41,190 nucleotides of DNA from an uncultured Prevotellaceae bacterium (GTDB taxonomy: Bacteria > Bacteroidota > Bacteroidia > Bacteroidales > Bacteroidaceae), in assembly GCA_902783165.1 (NCBI GenBank), contig CACZPU010000136.1:1-41190 (forward strand), read 5' to 3'. A program made the position numbers and the translations under genes. Of the stretch, positions 7,234-17,900 are shown in pieces. Numbering within the stretch: the stretch's first letter is position 1; every line of letters begins with the position of its first letter. The notes below the pieces were generated by a model that worked only from the letters and a program-made list of their open reading frames with translations, made no database searches and was not told the origin of the DNA.

Positions 7234-8667
7234 ATGATGAGAAAGACTATCATGGCAGCGTCACTTATGCTGATTAGCATGTCTATGACTGCCCAACAAA
7301 GAACAGGAGGCATCACTCAACAGATGCTACAAGAAATTCAGAAAGCACAGCCCACGGCCAAACAAAGCAAAGCCATTGCCAACGCACTGGCTACCAACAA
7401 AATTGACGACCTGGCCAAAAACTTCGCACACCAAGGAGCTATCGACACCCAGTTCAGCGTTGAAACAAAGAGCCAAAGCATTACCGACCAGAAGAGCTCT
7501 GGCCGCTGCTGGATGTTTAGCGGAATGAATGTTCTTCGCTCAAACTTTGCCAACCGCACCGATGAAGTAGCTGGTTTCACACCTGCAAAAACCAACGTAC
7601 AGTTGGAATTCTCACAAGACTATCTCTTCTTCTGGGACCAATTGGAAAAAGCCAATCTGTTTATGCAAGGTGTCATCGAAACAGCCCAAAAACCGATGGA
7701 CGACTTGCGCGTACAGTTCTTCTTTAAGAAACCTGTCAGCGATGGTGGTACTTTCTGCGGTGTGTCTGACCTCACCGAACGCTATGGTTTGGTGCCGAAG
7801 GATGTGATGCCCGAAACATACTCTGCCGACAACACAAGTGTAATGGCCCGATTGGTCAAGAGCAAATTGCGTGAACAAGGACTGCAACTACGCGACATGG
7901 TGCAGAAAGGCAAGAGTGCGAAAGATATCAACAAAGCAAAAACCCAGATGTTGGCAGAAATCTACCGCATTCTAACACTCACTTTAGGTGAACCAGTAAA
8001 GGAATTCACCTATGCTTTCAAAAACAAGGACGGCAAGGCTCTTTCTGAGCCAAAGACCTATACACCACAGTCATTCTTCAAGGAAGTGATAGGCAATAAG
8101 CTCGCCGGCTCGTTTGTCATGGTGATGAATGACCCACGTCGCGAATACTACAAGACCTACGAAGTGGAATACGACCGCCACGTACAAGACGGAACTAATT
8201 GGGTGTATCTTAACCTTCCGATGGATGACATTGAACAGCTAGCCATAGCTTCATTGAAAGATGGACGCAAATTATATAGCAGCTACGATTCAGGCAAGCA
8301 AATTGACCGCACGCGTGGCTATGCAGACTTGGCAAACTTTGATTATGAAATGCTCTTTGACACCACATTCCCAATGGACAAGGCACAGCGAATCGCCACC
8401 TTTGACAGCGGCTCAACCCATGCAATGACTCTTACTGCCGTTGACCTCGATGCACAAGGAAAAGCAAAGAAATGGAAAGTGGAAAATTCATGGGGACCCA
8501 CTTGGGGACAGAAAGGTTGCCTGATTATGACAGACCGCTGGTTCCGCGAGTATATGTTCCGTTTAGTAGTAGACAAGAAATACGTTCCTGCTGAGATGCA
8601 GAGGATGGCACAGCAGAAGCCTGTGATGGTTATGCCTGAAGACCCGTTGTTCCAATGTGACGAATAA
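7234..8667 (+). CDS. Exported C1B cysteine peptidase (bleomycin hydrolase/aminopeptidase C type), 477 aa
   Basis: This papain-fold peptidase of the bleomycin-hydrolase subfamily removes N-terminal residues from peptides. The catalytic set is visible: Gln86 and Cys92 in DQKSSGRCWMFSG, His396 in GSTHAMTL and Asn418 in VENSWGPTWG. Length and the C-terminal half match the C1B family. Cytoplasmic PepC/BlmH proteins lack an export signal, but here residues 1-20 form a clear signal peptide ending SMTA before QQ. The enzyme should therefore be periplasmic or further exported. Two tandem ATGs (7234, 7237) are possible starts. The gene has its own promoter and no operon partner. No type IX C-terminal sorting domain is seen. 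Confidence 0.9.
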   Translation: MMRKTIMAASLMLISMSMTAQQRTGGITQQMLQEIQKAQPTAKQSKAIANALATNKIDDLAKNFAHQGAIDTQFSVETKSQSITDQKSSGRCWMFSGMNVLRSNFANRTDEVAGFTPAKTNVQLEFSQDYLFFWDQLEKANLFMQGVIETAQKPMDDLRVQFFFKKPVSDGGTFCGVSDLTERYGLVPKDVMPETYSADNTSVMARLVKSKLREQGLQLRDMVQKGKSAKDINKAKTQMLAEIYRILTLTLGEPVKEFTYAFKNKDGKALSEPKTYTPQSFFKEVIGNKLAGSFVMVMNDPRREYYKTYEVEYDRHVQDGTNWVYLNLPMDDIEQLAIASLKDGRKLYSSYDSGKQIDRTRGYADLANFDYEMLFDTTFPMDKAQRIATFDSGSTHAMTLTAVDLDAQGKAKKWKVENSWGPTWGQKGCLIMTDRWFREYMFRLVVDKKYVPAEMQRMAQQKPVMVMPEDPLFQCDE

Positions 8668-8732
8668 CGCCACACGAAACAAATAAATAAGATATATATA
8701 CATAGAGTAAGAAACTTTGTTAAAAAAATAGG

Positions 8733-8780
8733 TAAAGTGTTGCAAATTACGAAATAAAACTCTAAATTTGTAACACTTTA
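8733..8780 (+). promoter_or_regulatory. Promoter embedded in a 16-bp inverted repeat upstream of the DUF4332 gene
   Basis: The arms are 8733-8748 and 8765-8780. They match at 15 of 16 positions and are separated by a 16-base spacer. The left arm contains GTTG (8739-8742), which could act as the -33 element. The right arm overlaps TAAATTTG (8763-8770), an exact -7 consensus 20 bases further on. The expected transcript start is near 8777 with a leader of about 39 bases. Symmetry over both promoter elements suggests an operator, although a hairpin terminating the upstream gene is another reading. Confidence 0.6.
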
Positions 8781-8815
8781 TTATACTAATTTGTTTAACA
8801 AAAAAATCATTAATC

Positions 8816-9223
8816 ATGAAGTACAAGATTATCGATGTAGAGGGCATTGGTCCTGTTTATGCAGAGAAATTACTTGCTGCTGGTATAACAGATACAGACA
8901 TCCTGTTGGAGAAATGTTGCAAGCCTGCTGGCCGTAAAGCTTTAGAGGAAGAGACAGGCATTAGCGGAAAACTTATTCTAACATGGGCAAACCATGCTGA
9001 CCTCATCCGTATCAATGGCATTGGCCCACAGTTTGCCGAACTTCTTGAGGCTGCAGGTGTAGACACCGTGAAAGAATTGAAGCATCGCAAACCTGAGAAC
9101 CTTCAGCCGAAATTGGAGGAAATCAATGCAGAGAAACACCTTGTGGGTCGCGTTCCTGCTTTGAAGGAAGTAGAAAAGATGATAGCACAGGCTGGCGAAC
9201 TGCCCGCTGTTATGGAATACTAA
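8816..9223 (+). CDS. DUF4332 helix-hairpin-helix protein, 135 aa
   Basis: This small soluble protein has two helix-hairpin-helix motifs: VEGIGPVYAEKLLAAGI at about residues 8-24 and INGIGPQFAELLEAAGV at about 64-80. Each is followed by the helical linker and threonine/lysine-rich segment typical of DUF4332. The GIGP hairpins resemble those that bind DNA backbone non-specifically in RuvA, polymerases and ligases, so nucleic-acid binding is plausible but not shown. There is no catalytic domain. The gene is monocistronic, with an unusual symmetric promoter upstream and a very strong terminator downstream. That architecture suggests an abundant or tightly regulated product. Confidence 0.85.
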   Translation: MKYKIIDVEGIGPVYAEKLLAAGITDTDILLEKCCKPAGRKALEEETGISGKLILTWANHADLIRINGIGPQFAELLEAAGVDTVKELKHRKPENLQPKLEEINAEKHLVGRVPALKEVEKMIAQAGELPAVMEY

Positions 9224-9247
9224 TAATATAAGGTATAGCTCTTATAT

Positions 9248-9297
9248 CAATAAAAGAACGAGGAATGGATGGTTTTCCATTCCTCGTTCTTTTATTG
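9248..9297. terminator. Strong bidirectional terminator between DUF4332 gene and ddh
   Basis: A perfect 22-bp stem (9248-9269 with 9276-9297) and a 6-base loop TGGTTT have an A-rich left side and a T-rich right side. It therefore works on both strands. It separates two converging genes. Confidence 0.9.
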
Positions 9298-9307
9298 AAT
9301 GTTATTA

Positions 9308-10207
9308 CTATACGAGATGTTCAATCAAATCGGCTCTTTCACCAGGAAGCATATCAATAACAGGTATCTCAACCATGGTGTAACAACCGGGCTGTTGGCG
9401 CATGGAAGCTCGAGCGACATTTACCAACACCTGAGCTGTAAGAGCAGGGTTGTTAATGCTCATTCGGAACTCCAAACGTTGGTTTTGAGTTTTGCCACTA
9501 ACGCCCTTGCGAACCAAATTAACTCCATGACCCATATCTTTCACTGCATCCACCGACTCAACTGCAAAAACATGTGTCTCGTCATTGGCAAAATAAGGGT
9601 CGGCCTTAATGGCGGCAGTAACATCCTCCAGTTTTGCGCCATCCTCCAATTCAACGTAAACCATGCGGCGATGGATTCCCTCACCAAGTGGAATGGTCAT
9701 CGACAATGCATTCTTGACACCAGCCTTAGAACGCACGCAAACACTATGTCCCATCGACATACCAGGACCGAAGTTGGTATAAGAAAGGCCTTTGGGTGCA
9801 AGACTTTGCATCAAGGTTCGCACAATGCTGTCTGAACCTGGGTCCCAACCAGCGGCAATCACACTCACTGTTCCTGTTTGCTTGTTGATTTCCATTAGGC
9901 GCTCACGGTAACCACGAATATTTGTGTGAATATCAAAACTGTCAACAGTATTGATTCCTAATGGAAGGATTTGCTTGGCATACTCTTCACAAGAACGGGT
10001 TGGAGTAGCAAGAATAGCCACATCAACATCTTTCAGTTCCCTGATATCCTTCACCACATCGTAGTTAGTAAGTTCAAGTGGTTTGTTGTCGGCTCCGTTA
10101 CGACGCACCACACCAGCTATTTCAAAATCATCGGATGCTTCCAAAGCCTCAATGGTGAACTTTCCGATATTGCCGTAACCCACTACGGCGGCTCTGATTT
10201 TTTTCAT
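9308..10207 (-). CDS. ddh: meso-Diaminopimelate D-dehydrogenase, 299 aa
   Basis: Ddh makes meso-2,6-diaminopimelate from tetrahydrodipicolinate, ammonia and NADPH in one step, a short route to lysine and the peptidoglycan cross-linking residue. Residues 4-16 (IRAAVVGYGNIGK) form the NADPH Rossmann loop, followed by VVRRNG for the phosphate. Later blocks SFDIHTNI, AAGWDPGSDS, FGPGMSMGHS and RRMVYVELE are family-specific. The length is typical. It has its own promoter at 10248-10278 and a shared terminator, so it is a single-gene unit. Many Bacteroidales instead use the aminotransferase DapL, so its presence here is a useful trait marker. Confidence 0.95.
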   Translation of the reverse strand: MKKIRAAVVGYGNIGKFTIEALEASDDFEIAGVVRRNGADNKPLELTNYDVVKDIRELKDVDVAILATPTRSCEEYAKQILPLGINTVDSFDIHTNIRGYRERLMEINKQTGTVSVIAAGWDPGSDSIVRTLMQSLAPKGLSYTNFGPGMSMGHSVCVRSKAGVKNALSMTIPLGEGIHRRMVYVELEDGAKLEDVTAAIKADPYFANDETHVFAVESVDAVKDMGHGVNLVRKGVSGKTQNQRLEFRMSINNPALTAQVLVNVARASMRQQPGCYTMVEIPVIDMLPGERADLIEHLV

Positions 10208-10247
10208 TTCTTCTTTCTAATTAATGATTATTATCCTGTTTGGGTTG

Positions 10248-10278
10248 CAAATTTAAACATTTTCAACGAAACAACAAA
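10248..10278 (-). promoter_or_regulatory. Promoter of ddh
   Basis: On the minus strand TTTG (10275-10278) and TAAATTTG (10248-10255) are separated by 19 bases, a full consensus. The predicted start near 10241 gives a leader of about 34 bases. Confidence 0.65.
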
Positions 10279-10319
10279 CAATAATAAAGATTTTCTTGAC
10301 AATTCTTTAGTTTCGTATT

Positions 10320-11795
10320 TTATTTCGTCACCTGAACGACAGGATTGCCAATACAACCATTAGGTGCCTGAATATGGATGAGAGAACAAATTGTTGGCGC
10401 AATATCGGTGATATGGCATTCGGCCTGTGTACTGCCATGGCTGACCCCCCACCCCATCAGAACAAAGGGGATGTGGCAATCATATGGATTCCATGCCGAA
10501 TGGGTTGTACCTGCGTCAATCACATCGCCTACTCCATAGTGGGCTGGGTTCATAATTATCTGCATATCTCCACTCCGCTTATGATTGTACCCATTGATGA
10601 TTTTCTCTCTAATAAGCGATGGCACACTGCTGTTAAGAACGTTCTCCATGTCTACACAATACTGTACTTTAGGATGATTGCTAAAGTACTTGATAATGGA
10701 CTGTCGCACCTTGCAGTCTTCAGCTCCAATACGGGCAATGGCCTCCTTGTTGAGAACAATCTGATTGTTCATGAAGCGCTTAACCAGATTTTCTGACGTA
10801 TTGAATGCTTTGCAGAGATAACTGTTGAGTGATTTTTCTTCTTTGCCAGAAAAGAATCCGTCTGAAGGAATCTTATGCGCCTGATTCTGAAGGATACCGT
10901 TAGATGCACCATGGTCAGCAGTAAGGAAAACGAGATACTGCCCTTTTCCTATCTTTTGGTCGAGGAAAGAAAAGAAATCGGCCAACTGCTTGTCGAGATT
11001 TACATATTGGTCGTGTGTACGTTCATGGTGGGTGCCATACTTGTGTCCAACGATATCTGTACATGAGAAACTGAGTGTTAGCATATCTGTTTCACCTCGC
11101 TGGCCCAGTTTTTCATTCTCAACAGCCGCCTTCGCCATGCCGACAGTTATTTCGTTTCCATAAGGTGTATATTGTATCTCATCTATGGGTATTTGTTTGA
11201 TTGTCTTATTATACTTGGCAACCCATGCGGGAAGCTGTTGCATGTAATAAGTACTGGTAATAAAGCACAGTGCTTTCTTGTCAAACCAATATGCAGCATC
11301 AGCGCTATGACCTGCGGGCAAAATGGCAGCACGATCCTTGAAACTAACACCTATCACTTTGGAACGCCAATTGGTGGCAGTTTTCAGTTCGTCGCCAATG
11401 GTGGTGACCAACAAATTGCGAGGCGACATCTTTCCGGCTTTTGTATCGCTGCCCACCGTCTGCACAGTGGAATCGCCTGCGCAATAAGCAGACTTACCAT
11501 TAATCAGGAAACTATTACCGGCTATTCCGTGAATGGAAGGAACACTACCTGTAAACACAGAAGTGTGGCCAATGGCTGTAATGGAAGGAATATAGTTAAT
11601 TTGGCAGTTCTCACAATTGAATCCTTCGTTCATCAACCTACGGAATCCTCCCAACCCATATTCGTTGTAATACCGATAAAGGTAATCCCATCGCATCTGG
11701 TCAACTGCGATGCCTACAACAAGCTTCGGTCGTTCCTGTGCAATGCTTGCTAAACTTACAAGCATCATTGCTAATAAAATAATTTGTTTCTTCAT
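10320..11795 (-). CDS. PafA-like alkaline phosphatase (type I phosphodiesterase/pyrophosphatase superfamily), 491 aa
   Basis: This exported metal-dependent phosphomonoesterase resembles PafA, the phosphate-insensitive phosphatase of Bacteroidetes. Residues 1-19 are a signal peptide (ending SLASIA before Q). Expected catalytic groups appear at matching spacing: Asp32 (GIAVDQM) as metal ligand, Thr73 (PSITAIGHTS) as nucleophile and Asn94 (AGNSF). Lys153 and Arg155 (SFKDRAAI) are the pair that makes PafA a monoesterase. Further metal ligands lie in SCTDIVGHKYG and TADHGAS. I chose the ATG at 11793-11795 because it begins the signal peptide; longer in-frame starts add an unlikely leader. No promoter is visible upstream, so it may be read through from sprA, 176 bases away. 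Confidence 0.9.
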   Translation of the reverse strand: MKKQIILLAMMLVSLASIAQERPKLVVGIAVDQMRWDYLYRYYNEYGLGGFRRLMNEGFNCENCQINYIPSITAIGHTSVFTGSVPSIHGIAGNSFLINGKSAYCAGDSTVQTVGSDTKAGKMSPRNLLVTTIGDELKTATNWRSKVIGVSFKDRAAILPAGHSADAAYWFDKKALCFITSTYYMQQLPAWVAKYNKTIKQIPIDEIQYTPYGNEITVGMAKAAVENEKLGQRGETDMLTLSFSCTDIVGHKYGTHHERTHDQYVNLDKQLADFFSFLDQKIGKGQYLVFLTADHGASNGILQNQAHKIPSDGFFSGKEEKSLNSYLCKAFNTSENLVKRFMNNQIVLNKEAIARIGAEDCKVRQSIIKYFSNHPKVQYCVDMENVLNSSVPSLIREKIINGYNHKRSGDMQIIMNPAHYGVGDVIDAGTTHSAWNPYDCHIPFVLMGWGVSHGSTQAECHITDIAPTICSLIHIQAPNGCIGNPVVQVTK

Positions 11796-11971
11796 GATTA
11801 TTACATTTATTTTTTTATGATATAATATCTTTTTCATCATGTTCCCACAGCCTATCAATTATCATAATCTGCTCCAGATACCGTTTCATTACATCAATCA
11901 ACGTGTATGACTTCATTTTCTCATGATACTTTTATTAACCGTTTTGCATGAAGTGCATATCACTGATGACC

Positions 11972-14900
11972 TTATCTTGTCAGCGAGAATTTCAGGCTTA
12001 AACCAAAATCACGAGTCGTTGTAGGATAGCTACTGCTGGACAGCAATGGCGTATTGGTTTGCCTATCATAGTAGAAACTCATTGTGAGAAGTCGTGACAA
12101 CGTGTAATCGGCAGAGAAAGCAAGTTTGAATGCACTATTTCCACCACTTGCCGTACTAGTCATAGATGCGATGTCTCTTACTATGGATGCCTGACGACGA
12201 TAACTCAAATCAAGACGCAAGTTCAGGTCGTGGTTCACATTGCTTTTCTTCGATGCGTTATTCTGAGTCTGCTGTTTGGCGTTTCCAGATGCCCCAGATT
12301 TCCGAGGAGCAACTTTCTTCTTACCACCCATTAGGGAACTGAAATTGAAATCGTTAATCTTATAGCCCAATCCTATCACCCAATCGCGGCTCGACGACTC
12401 ATTGATTTGTATACTTGTCATGGACAGGTTTAGTACACGAGTGGTGCGATACTCAAGTTTGCAGGTCATGTTGTTGAGCAACGTGACGTCAATTCCCAAC
12501 AAAGGTGAGAAAGCTTCATTAATGCTTACAGTACTGACATTGAACATTGTGTTGGGTATCGGATTGCCTGTTGTCTGGTCATTGATGAATCCGAGTCCGT
12601 TCATATACTCCATAAACGTGCTGTAAGTACTATACGAACCCACGGCAAATACACTTTTGTAAGCATGATTAATATTCACACTCTTGAAATGATCGCGCAA
12701 CCAAGGTAACTGACTTAGACCACTATAGCGCAGCGACCAATTGGGAAGTATCCTCGACAAAGCTGGGAAAATGTCAAGGCCGCTACCGCCCATGCTTGTA
12801 TAGGTGGCGAGGAATGCAGGAACCATTACATCTGCACTATATTTGTTTACACCGCCATTTGCAGCATCAAAGTTTTTACCCTCCAGTCGTGAGCCAGAAG
12901 GATATACTGCATTGGCATATTGTGACTCAACGCGCTGACGAAACACTTCAAGTGAATTACAGAAACGCTCGAAAGACGCAGAATGGTAGCCGTTATTGGC
13001 ATTGCCCATGCCTTCCAAGGCACTTCCCAAGCTGATGGTGGTCATGGTGAAAGTACCGCTTTGGGTTGTGGGCATCCCACTATACATATATTGTATTCTC
13101 TTGGCTCGCGATTCTGCACGACTCGCATTTAAGTCGATAGTGAAATTACGAACAGGTTCCAAAGTCATACGCAACTGGAAATCTTCCGAAAGATTTGTTG
13201 AAGCAGGCGTTGACACGTTATCGGCCATCAGCAGCCATCCATTCTCAGCCGCCTTGTTCAGATAATTGTCGCCAGCAAAGCCAAAGGCAAAGTCAAGTCC
13301 CGGTGACATGATATCGCCGCGGCGTTGTCCGAACATGTCTCCCACGGAAGGCAAGAATCCTGGGATGGACAATGTGCGGTGATTCTGATATGAGAAACTG
13401 ACATTTCTAACCAACATCAAACCACGCGCAATAACTTGGGCGGTTTTGTACCACCCTTTGTTGTCGTTTGGTTCCTTTGCAGCCACTGTAATTTTCACTT
13501 TAGTGGCAGAATCGACTTTGGTAAGTATACGTATCTTGTTATTATCAAGCACTTTGTATTTTAGTTCAAATGACTTTCCTTCTGGTGTTTTTCCACCAAC
13601 AATCAATCGACGGCTGTTCTTTCCATGACTGACCGTGATGGTTGTATCAGGTAGCAATGTGATTTCCTTTTCAAAACTCTGTTTGTTTTTAGGTAAATTC
13701 TTTTGCTCGTTGGTTTTGGCTTGCGTAGGAGAACCCTTTCTCTGCTGCTGTCGAGCTGCAGCACGTTTTCTTTTTTCTGCCTCAGGATTATATCGCTGCG
13801 ACTTGTTGAAGCGTTCGTTTGTTTTCTTCAAGAAAGGAATGTGGTTGTACAATCGTTCCAAACTAAACGAACCCTTAAAACTCAGTTGCCGATTGTTGGA
13901 AATGACATTGCCAAGTGAAGTTCCATCTTCCAAATCGGTACCACGCTGCCATGTATAGGTAGAAGAATAGCTGGCGTCACCATTAATCCAATCGAAAATC
14001 GGAATCAAATTAAGAGGAAGTTGATATGAAGCATTGAAATTCTGGGAATAGTCGAGCGGTGTTCCCATATGCTTCAGACTTGTCCACACAGAATCTTTCC
14101 ATGCCTCGTAGTATGTGGGATACAAATCCTTGTTTATCGGAGTATACGGTTCTTCCACTTGAGCGTGTGTAGCACTGTTGAAATTCATATGCAGATTGCG
14201 CGTGAGGTCCCATCGCAATGAGAAATCGCGATTCCAAAGGAACTGTTCGCTAAATGTAAGAGGCAGAGCCGAATTATCGAGCGATTCAAGATCGCGTTCT
14301 TGTAGTTCGTAATACTTGCGCACGATATCCGAATTGAACGTGATGTTTTGTGGCAACCAGTTCAACCCGAATCGCTTCAGGATGTCAAACCATTTGCTCT
14401 TATTCTTCGCAAACAATTTCTTGAATGGCTCGAAAGTTTTGTAGACAGGTGTATAATTATAACTCAACGAGCCTTGCCATTGGTCGTCGTTCTCATAAAC
14501 GGTAGTTTCCCCAGTGGTGTTTCGATGTGAATGGCTATAGGTGAAAGAGAAATTGCCTGGGTCGTAAGGCATAGGGTGACGCTTTGTAGTGATACCCACA
14601 CGCACATTGGACAAAGAAAAATTAGTGCTGGTTGTCTTTTTCACTGCTATACTCTCTATAGAATCCCGTTCATGGCGGTTGGCTGTTGTCTCCAAAGCAT
14701 CCTTCAGGAGCATATCTGTGTCGAAAGGATTATATTTCGGACTTGATTTCTCTTTTGTGACAGAATAATACAAAGGTGCGCTCACCCTAGCTTTGTTTGG
14801 GAAGAATTTGCCAAGTTCAACACTTGTCGTGGCACTATAACTCCCGAAATTATCGGTACTTCGTTGAGAAACTCCTTGTTCCAAGCCGCCATAACCTTCG

Positions 14901-17900
14901 CTTGTATAACGACCTGACATGTTCACATTTGCAACATCAGACAACTGCATGTTCAATGCCCCTTGTGCTGCCCAACCGCCTTCGTTGTTGTATTCCTTCA
15001 AGCGCAGTTCGTTGACCCACACTTCTCCCGACTTGATTTCGCCAGATAGATTACGGACACCTATAATCATCGTTTTTATTTCACCCAACGACGGGTTTCC
15101 CACAATGCTGAGTTTGTTGTTGGGCTTGTCATCGAGATAGGCGGAATACACATGGTTGAACGATGCCAAACCATTTACCCTGGCGCGATTGCGCTCTTTT
15201 TTCAAGTTTGTGAATGCCGACAATGGTATGTCCAGCATGTTTTCAGCAGGCCATACTGCCAAACAATCAGCAGAAGAGAACCGGTTGTAATTATTCCTCG
15301 GTTCTGTAAGTTTCAGTGGAATTTCATATTCATAATAGTTGCTCTTGTAGTCAGAGCCAAGACGTATGAATACGGCAAGCTGATTATCTTGCAGATTGGT
15401 TATGTTTTGTTGCATGATGTTTGCATGCACGAACATCTGGATTCGTTTGTATTGACGCAAATCGACATTGGTATTACGATAAACGGCCTTGCTCTCGCCA
15501 CTAGAGAGATTGGTCACCACAATGTCGAGTGCCTGCTCGTTGCTTTCCACCAACTGACGCTGTTGCGGGTCTTGGTCTCTTCGGATACCTGGAGGCAGAA
15601 CGTAGTTCACGGGCTCTTTATCATTGTTTTCCTCTATGTTCACAGCACTCACTGCCATGCTCCCGCTCTCGGCACCACCATTGTTCAGCGATTGCTCGTA
15701 TACCCGCCACTCACCACGAACCAAATCGAAACTACCAAAACGGAGAATCACCGGCTTCTTGAAGTTTGTAAGGAACATACGCATAAAACGGACAGACGTG
15801 AAATCGTTGATGGCACCAACCCGTTCCTCGTATTCCTTCAAAGGAATGCGGAACTGATACCAAGTGGCTGTTTCCGTATCACCGTTGCGCAACTTTCGCG
15901 AATCCTCTCTTTTATCCACAATAAAGTTATTGCCAACCACAAGGTCCTCTGGACGTATGCTGACATGATACTGGAAATATTTTTCGTATTCGTTGAGCGT
16001 GAAGTCCTGATTGATGTCTTCGACATCGGGTGTCGACTTATAGGCAGTGCTATAATTCTCTATGCTGTTGTTATTTTCCGGAGAGTTTCCCTGCGGCATG
16101 TTGATTCGCTTATAGCGCTGAAGCACAGGAGCCTCTATTTGGTCGAAGTCAGAACCTCGGAAATAATGGTAGTCATCGTTGGCAGGATCATTGGCGATGC
16201 TGTCCATCACACTTTGTGACACTTTGCCACGAATGGCATCCAAATATTCCCTATATACTCCAAACTCACGTTCTTCGCTGTTTAAAAGTCCATTGAATCC
16301 AACATCCTGTAGCTCGCGTGAGCCTGATGTCGTGGCAAAAGCATACTTTACATTAGACTGGGTAGGAACTTTACCCCATTGGGTGGTGGTATAGCTATTG
16401 CTTCCATCCACAGACATGCCGCTCTCATAGAATTTTTTTCCATCGCGCAAGATGTCCTCGCTTATTTCTCCCAAGTTGATATAGAAGTCACCGCCATATT
16501 CATGGGCATCAGACTCCTTACTACTGTAAATAAAGGGATCGAGCATCCAGAATTCTATATACTCGATATTGGCAGCCTCGAAATCGCTTGTATCCAGCTT
16601 TCGCATCATACCACCCCACTTGTTGAGCGGATTGTTCAGAGTTCCGTCTTGCCTCAAGTCTGTGTTCAGATTGTAGGGGCCACGCTCCGAAGGATAATAA
16701 GCAAGATTCAACACCGGTAGAGTGTTGGTAGACCCGCTATAACTTGCCTGGTCGCGGTTGGGATACAATTCGTTGACGTAAATCTCTCTCACATACCAAT
16801 TGGACAATTGGTTCAAATCGCTCTTGATATGACTTGGCGTAAGTGATGAGGAACGCCTTGTAAATAGCGGGTCGATAGTATACCATGCCAACAAGGAACG
16901 GTTAAAACCGCTTGTGACAGAGGTCTTGTCGCGATACTCAGGAAACATGGTCGGCACGCTCGAAATCGTCCACGACGTAGGAGTGCTCACATCTATCGTG
17001 CTCTTCGTATTTTCGAAATCATCCAAATAGGAAGCATTGTCTTGTGTGCCATGCGATTGACCAGCAATGAGGTGGGCAAACTCGCCTGTAAACGAGATGC
17101 TCGAGGGAGCCGTACAATGAAGTCCGGGAAGCTTGTCAAGAATATTTGTAATCCACTGGCTCTCCTTTCTCCAATTCAGATTAACGCCCCACAAAGTATT
17201 GTTAAGTGGTTCGCTGCCCATTGTCACCTTGGTGGTGAGCGCCTGCTCTGAAAGATGCTGGAAAGTTCCGCTCAGTTGGAAGTCTTTTGTGAAATCGTAC
17301 TGCCAATTCAACCCATACATGGTTTTCCGCTGCTGCCCATAGTCGGTGTTGCTCTCAAAAGAAGCCCTCACCTCCGTCTCAGCATCAATAATGCTTTGGT
17401 TCAAAATGGTGACTTCACCAGCAGAATAGTTTACGCTGTAATCAGAGCCTTCGGTCAACCTGACACCACCTGCAGTAACCACAACAGAACCTTGCGGAAC
17501 ATTGTACGCTCCCAATGGTATAACTTTCGAGGAGGTTCCCCTGTATTGTCCGGAAAGTATGTATTTGTCTTTTTCAGCAATTTGCTTAGCAATAGTCTTC
17601 GTCGAATCGTAAAGTTCCCTAAAACAATACTTTTCAGCCACATTGGTTGGCACTCCTTTAGACACAAGTGCTTTGTAAAGGTATTCGCCAAAGGGCTCTG
17701 CCTGAGGAAGGAACACGCGGCCATTGCTGACTGTGAACCCTTCCACAAAATCAAAATAGCCATTGCTGTGTGCCTTCATGTTATTATCCAACCGGTCGGC
17801 GCCCAACAATTTGATGAGCATCTGGTCTTTCACCTGCGGCTCGGGAATATAGGTAAGATACACTCCTGCCGTGTCGCTTTGGAATTTCACGTCCAGACGA

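Noticed and set aside
15152-16219. Long open frames antisense to sprA (also 17255-18175)
   Set aside because: sprA is coding throughout; the antisense frames are explained by codon bias and have no protein features.
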